Origin: Phytoseiulus persimilis
Taxonomy: Eukaryota > Arthropoda > Arachnida > Mesostigmata > Phytoseiidae
NCBI GenBank assembly: GCA_037576195.1
Contig: CM075103.1
Span: 18,166,001-18,230,000, forward strand
DNA length: 64,000 bases
Reading direction: 5' to 3'
Below are positions 60,610-64,000 of this stretch, one piece after another (the stretch's first letter is position 1; each line of letters begins with the position of its first letter). A program made the position numbers and the translations under genes. The notes beneath the pieces were generated by a model. The model was not told where the DNA came from and did not search any database. It saw only the letters and a list, made by a program, of their open reading frames with translations.

Positions 60610-60971
60610 ACAGAGAAACGCTCCACCACGTTCATAAATCTCCTCTCGTAACTTCGACGTCGCGGGCGGCGTTTTCCGGAAGCGGTGCTGATGACTCTGA
60701 AGATCTTGATGCTCCGAGCGTTTCTAGACCAGAAAGTTGCCAAGGGATGATTGTTGAGGCTTGAAAATAGCAAGACGAGCCGAATGACATTCCACGATCG
60801 TCTTCAACCCACAAATTCCTTCATGTATCTCGTTCAAAGTCACAGGTTACCGGGCTCCACCGGGTGCTGACAAAGATGGCTTGCCATTTTTGCACGGTTT
60901 CTGGCGAATCTGGATCCTGCAGCTCAATGTGTCCGAACGGGAACGTCAGATTCCCCGAACGGAGTCTCTCC

Positions 60972-61363
60972 TTACTCGGGATCCTTGCCGTGGTTCTCTC
61001 GGGTGTCTTCCGATCTGCTCCGGTAGACCAACGCCCGGAACAATCTTCGCAGATTGAAGTCGACATGCATATCGGTCGCCGGGCCATCGGCACGTTCCGA
61101 CAAAAATGTCATCAGCCGGTCGATTAGAACAGCTGTTCTGAGTCTGCGGAAATCAGTTCTCTCGGTTTCGCTGCAGCAGTCTGCGGACTGCCGAGCGAGA
61201 TGACTCACCGAGACGGCAAAAGCACTGTGACGTGCAGACTCATATAGCAGGAGGAAGTCTAGATTTGTATTCATCGTAAATACTTCGAATATGGTTGGGA
61301 GGGCGTTGAAGGTTCTGTTCCGACGAGTGGAGAAGCAAAGATCGTCCTGCTCGCTCCCTTTAT
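60972..61363 (-). CDS. Unidentified coding-like open frame
   Basis: The minus-strand frame is open from about 61,363 to TAA at 60972; the first ATG is at 61274 (100 residues). Codon pattern is coding-like and the translation is mixed (DFLLLYESARHSAFAVSVSH, then helical RTDFRRLRTAVLIDRLMTFL). A GTGAGT donor lies within it after AFAVS, so the true exon may end there. No family is recognised and no signal peptide is present. Might be one exon of a multi-exon gene. Confidence 0.28.
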
Positions 61364-61825
61364 GTCACAATTGTTCGGATCGCGGCAGCTTGACCCAGGC
61401 TATAGATCCTCTGGTTATGCATCGAGCCGGAAAGTTGGTACTGACAAGGTCGAAAGCGGTGTAATAAACCGCACGCAGTCAGGAGTCATCGATTATTATT
61501 GACTTCGCTTCGATGGAAATCCGATGCGCGATGGCTCTTCTCTTGTTCCGTCGCTTCCCATTGAGGTGACTGACGCCGCCTGTGACAGGGTTCTGACAAT
61601 CGACACGTCTACCTGTTCGATCGATTAGGTTTATCGTCCGACACCTCAACTGCTGGCAAGTATTGTTTCGACGAGAGAGGAGGTAGGAGCGTCGACGCGA
61701 TAGAAATGTTCACCCGCGTCCCGTCAGTAATCGGAGTCGTCGCCCCTGTGCTCTGGGACAGCAGCGCCTCAACTTGCGTAGCTATCATCTGGGCTGGGAC
61801 CATTAAATGGAATCTAATCATTCCG

Positions 61826-61865
61826 AGTCCGTTTCCCAGGGAAACTCGTCTGGGAGAAACGGACT
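61826..61865. repeat. Near-perfect inverted repeat (hairpin)
   Basis: AGTCCGTTTCCCAG (61826-61839) and CTGGGAGAAACGGACT (61850-61865) are complementary apart from two extra bases, around a 10-base loop. It is too short for a typical miRNA precursor. Possibly the tip of a foldback element or a protein-binding palindrome. Confidence 0.75.
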
Positions 61866-61869
61866 GAAC

Positions 61870-64000
61870 CGCTGAGTGGCTGACGAATTCGATAGCTCAG
61901 AACATGAGTTGTGGGCGTGATACCTGATGCCCCCATACTTCACCCCGAGAGTGACCCCAATAGTCGCCGTGCTGAATCGCAGTAAATCTGGTAGCAGCGG
62001 CTGGTTGACTCAGGGGAGGATGAGAGACGCTACCTAGGGAAATACGTGTGCCTGGAAAAAAATATTGAGAGCGCAGCGCTCAGGACCAGGACAAAACCGT
62101 TTCGTGTGCCAACGGGAGTGATCGCCGGAGTTAGGAGTTAAGAACCTGTTTTCAGGAACGATCTGAGCGCTGCAGAGAAGCGTTGGAGAACGTCTCACGA
62201 GTAGTTCGACGCTGTGTCTGTTCGATGTGTGCAGTATGTGCATGCATTCGGTGTACCGTATATGGAGACCTAGTTCGTGAGTGTTTACACGAACGGGTTT
62301 GGCCATCGCAGAGTCCAAAACGCGTACCTGTGTCGATTTGTAGAAGCTCTCTCTCTCTCTCCTTTTGCAGGTCGTTGCCCACGTTCCTCGTCCGTAAATT
62401 CCTTGCCAGCTGTGCAATACAAGGTCGGGACCGAGCCAGAGAGATCAGAGAGCAACGTTCTTGCTTCCGGAAGCACGCGAGAAGCTGGAGTTCTTCCTCC
62501 TTCTCGCATGTCGGGACTCAGGACTGAGATACCGAATCGGACCTGCGGGCTCTGCTCAGCACAAATATTTGTTGGACCGTGTGTCTGAACTCACGGATTC
62601 TCATGAGCTGATCAACGCAGTGGCCGTATCTCCTTCCCAAACAGACCAGCTATGCAGTATCGATTGTTGATAGCGATACCTGAAGTCCCTGTGACCGTTT
62701 CGAAACACGTGACTCAACAATGGCGGAACGGCTGAAAAATCCGAAGGTTTCTCCAATATACCGGTAGAGACACTCGATACCTCAAAAAACCGTGTATGAT
62801 AACACCTCTCCGTCGGGATTCGAGCCAAGGTTATCGATACTGATTGAAGTTTATCACTCTCTCTCTCTCTCTCACACTGTTTGAGTAGGAGCGTTGTTCG
62901 ACGGTGTCAGCGTCGTTACCGACGTGTCCGGCATGCCCGTCGATCGACAATGAAAGTCTCCTCTAGCTCTCAAGGACTCACTGATGGACAGAGCGAAAAA
63001 TGCGTGGAGAAAGAGAGTCAGATTTTCGGGAGAATATGCGGAGTCAGTGAGACGTTTTGAATTACAGAGTTCTTCAAGTTGTCAGATGTGAAACCACGTC
63101 CCAAAACTCTGAGCACGGGTTCATATGGCGATAATGACAATCGACCTCACGAGAAAAGGACATGAGCGAAGTACACGCGTCGACTATCGGGAGCGACGCA
63201 GCTGAACAAGGCGTTTTTGAAGAGAGCTCTCTCAGAAATCGATCGAAACGATTGAGTTCCCTGAGCAACACAAACGAGTTTTAGGGTAGAAACTGAGATT
63301 TCGACTCGGAATATTCGTCTGGACGAAGGATCCGCTCCTTGTGGTGCAGACTTGATGAGTTTCCCCGTTTGAGATGGCTTCGGTTACGTGATCCGGTGTT
63401 TCACATTTCCATTTTGACGAGAGGAAGGATCATAATGACACAAAACCCAATGTCAAGCGTAACGTGGCGTGACAAATCGCGATTCGAAACCTCCCATCCG
63501 AGATCTTCCGCTTGTTTGGACGATTCGTCGTGTGGCCCGTCAACAGATCCGAAGCTTCATCGAACGAGAGAAACGGTCGAGAGGTTCGATTTCCAGACAG
63601 GGCCGGGGCGTTGGTTTCTTCTGGTTCCTCACGAATGAGGGGTCGGAACGAAAGGAAACCCGGGGGAGAATCGCGATCCAATGAAGTCAGAGCGTTCCAA
63701 TCACGGCCGGTGCGGAATGGCCCTCATGGGCTGGCACAGCAAAGAGAAAGAAAATATAGATTTTCGACGGGAGCAAGTGGATGACGCCGATTGTGCCACC
63801 GTGGTGCTGGTAGTTTTGCCGCGGCGGCGTCGGCGGTGGCCCTCCCAGTATCTCAGAGGGTTTTCGAAACGAGAGCGAGCGCAAAAGAGAACGAACGAAT
63901 TCTCAATCGGCGATGATCGATCTTCTCGGTGTGGAATCCCGATCCAACATCTTCGCACTTCGGTTAGCCTCAGCGAATTCTTCGTCCGACCTCACGGCTC
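61870..64000. other. No gene seen
   Basis: Apart from the two CT runs and a B-box-like GGCTCGAATCC near 62.82 kb (minus) I see only short unbiased open frames. Confidence 0.45.
62347..62361. repeat. (CT)n microsatellite
   Basis: A CT run followed by CCTTTTGCAG, which makes a good-looking acceptor at 62370, but no coding exon follows convincingly. A second (CT)n run lies at 62857-62873. Confidence 0.85.

Overview
This is eukaryotic nuclear DNA, most likely from an arthropod. It has GT-AG introns, AATAAA poly(A) signals, TATA-type promoters, abundant simple repeats, transposon relics and an animal-only SIX-family homeobox gene. By eye the base composition is near 50% GC, high for an arthropod. 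A mite of the phytoseiid type would fit, but that placement is inference. I saw no prokaryotic, CRISPR or phage features.

Layout. Positions 1-1,530 hold no convincing gene, only a triplet-rich low-complexity stretch. From about 1,530 to 36,450 lies one large plus-strand gene, the Six3/6 (optix) transcription factor. Its parts are a long 5'UTR, coding exon 1 (2,539-3,407; SIX domain plus homeodomain), a 31.6-kb intron, and coding exon 2 (35,027 onward). The intron is mostly unique non-coding DNA. It contains a cluster of NRF1/Ewg-type sites, simple repeats, one tRNA-like SINE head, and two antisense open frames that look coding but match nothing I know.

The most notable feature is at the end of this gene. 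After the in-frame TGA at 35,304-35,306 the same frame stays open for 152 more codons to a TAG at 35,763. Those codons have strongly coding composition (about 78% G/C at third positions, hand count). The TGA is followed by C and then, a few bases later, by a GC-rich perfect hairpin. This is the classic arrangement of programmed stop-codon readthrough.

Positions 37,000-53,900 are gene-poor and hold decayed repeats: a non-LTR reverse transcriptase relic at 39.4-40.2 kb (minus), two tRNA-like SINE heads, and a repeated protein-coding relic at 48 and 51 kb. From 54 to 61 kb small genes become dense. They are a two-exon secreted Arg/Pro/Asp-rich protein carrying a 27-bp tandem repeat, a candidate spliced membrane protein (minus) whose intron carries degenerate inverted repeats, a head-to-head pair of diverged paralogous open frames at 58 kb, and a single-exon secreted protein with a six-cysteine C-terminal module. 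The final 2.5 kb has a near-perfect hairpin and simple repeats but no gene I can support.

Only the SIX gene has a confident function (head and eye patterning in animals). The secreted proteins and the 58-kb pair are unidentified.
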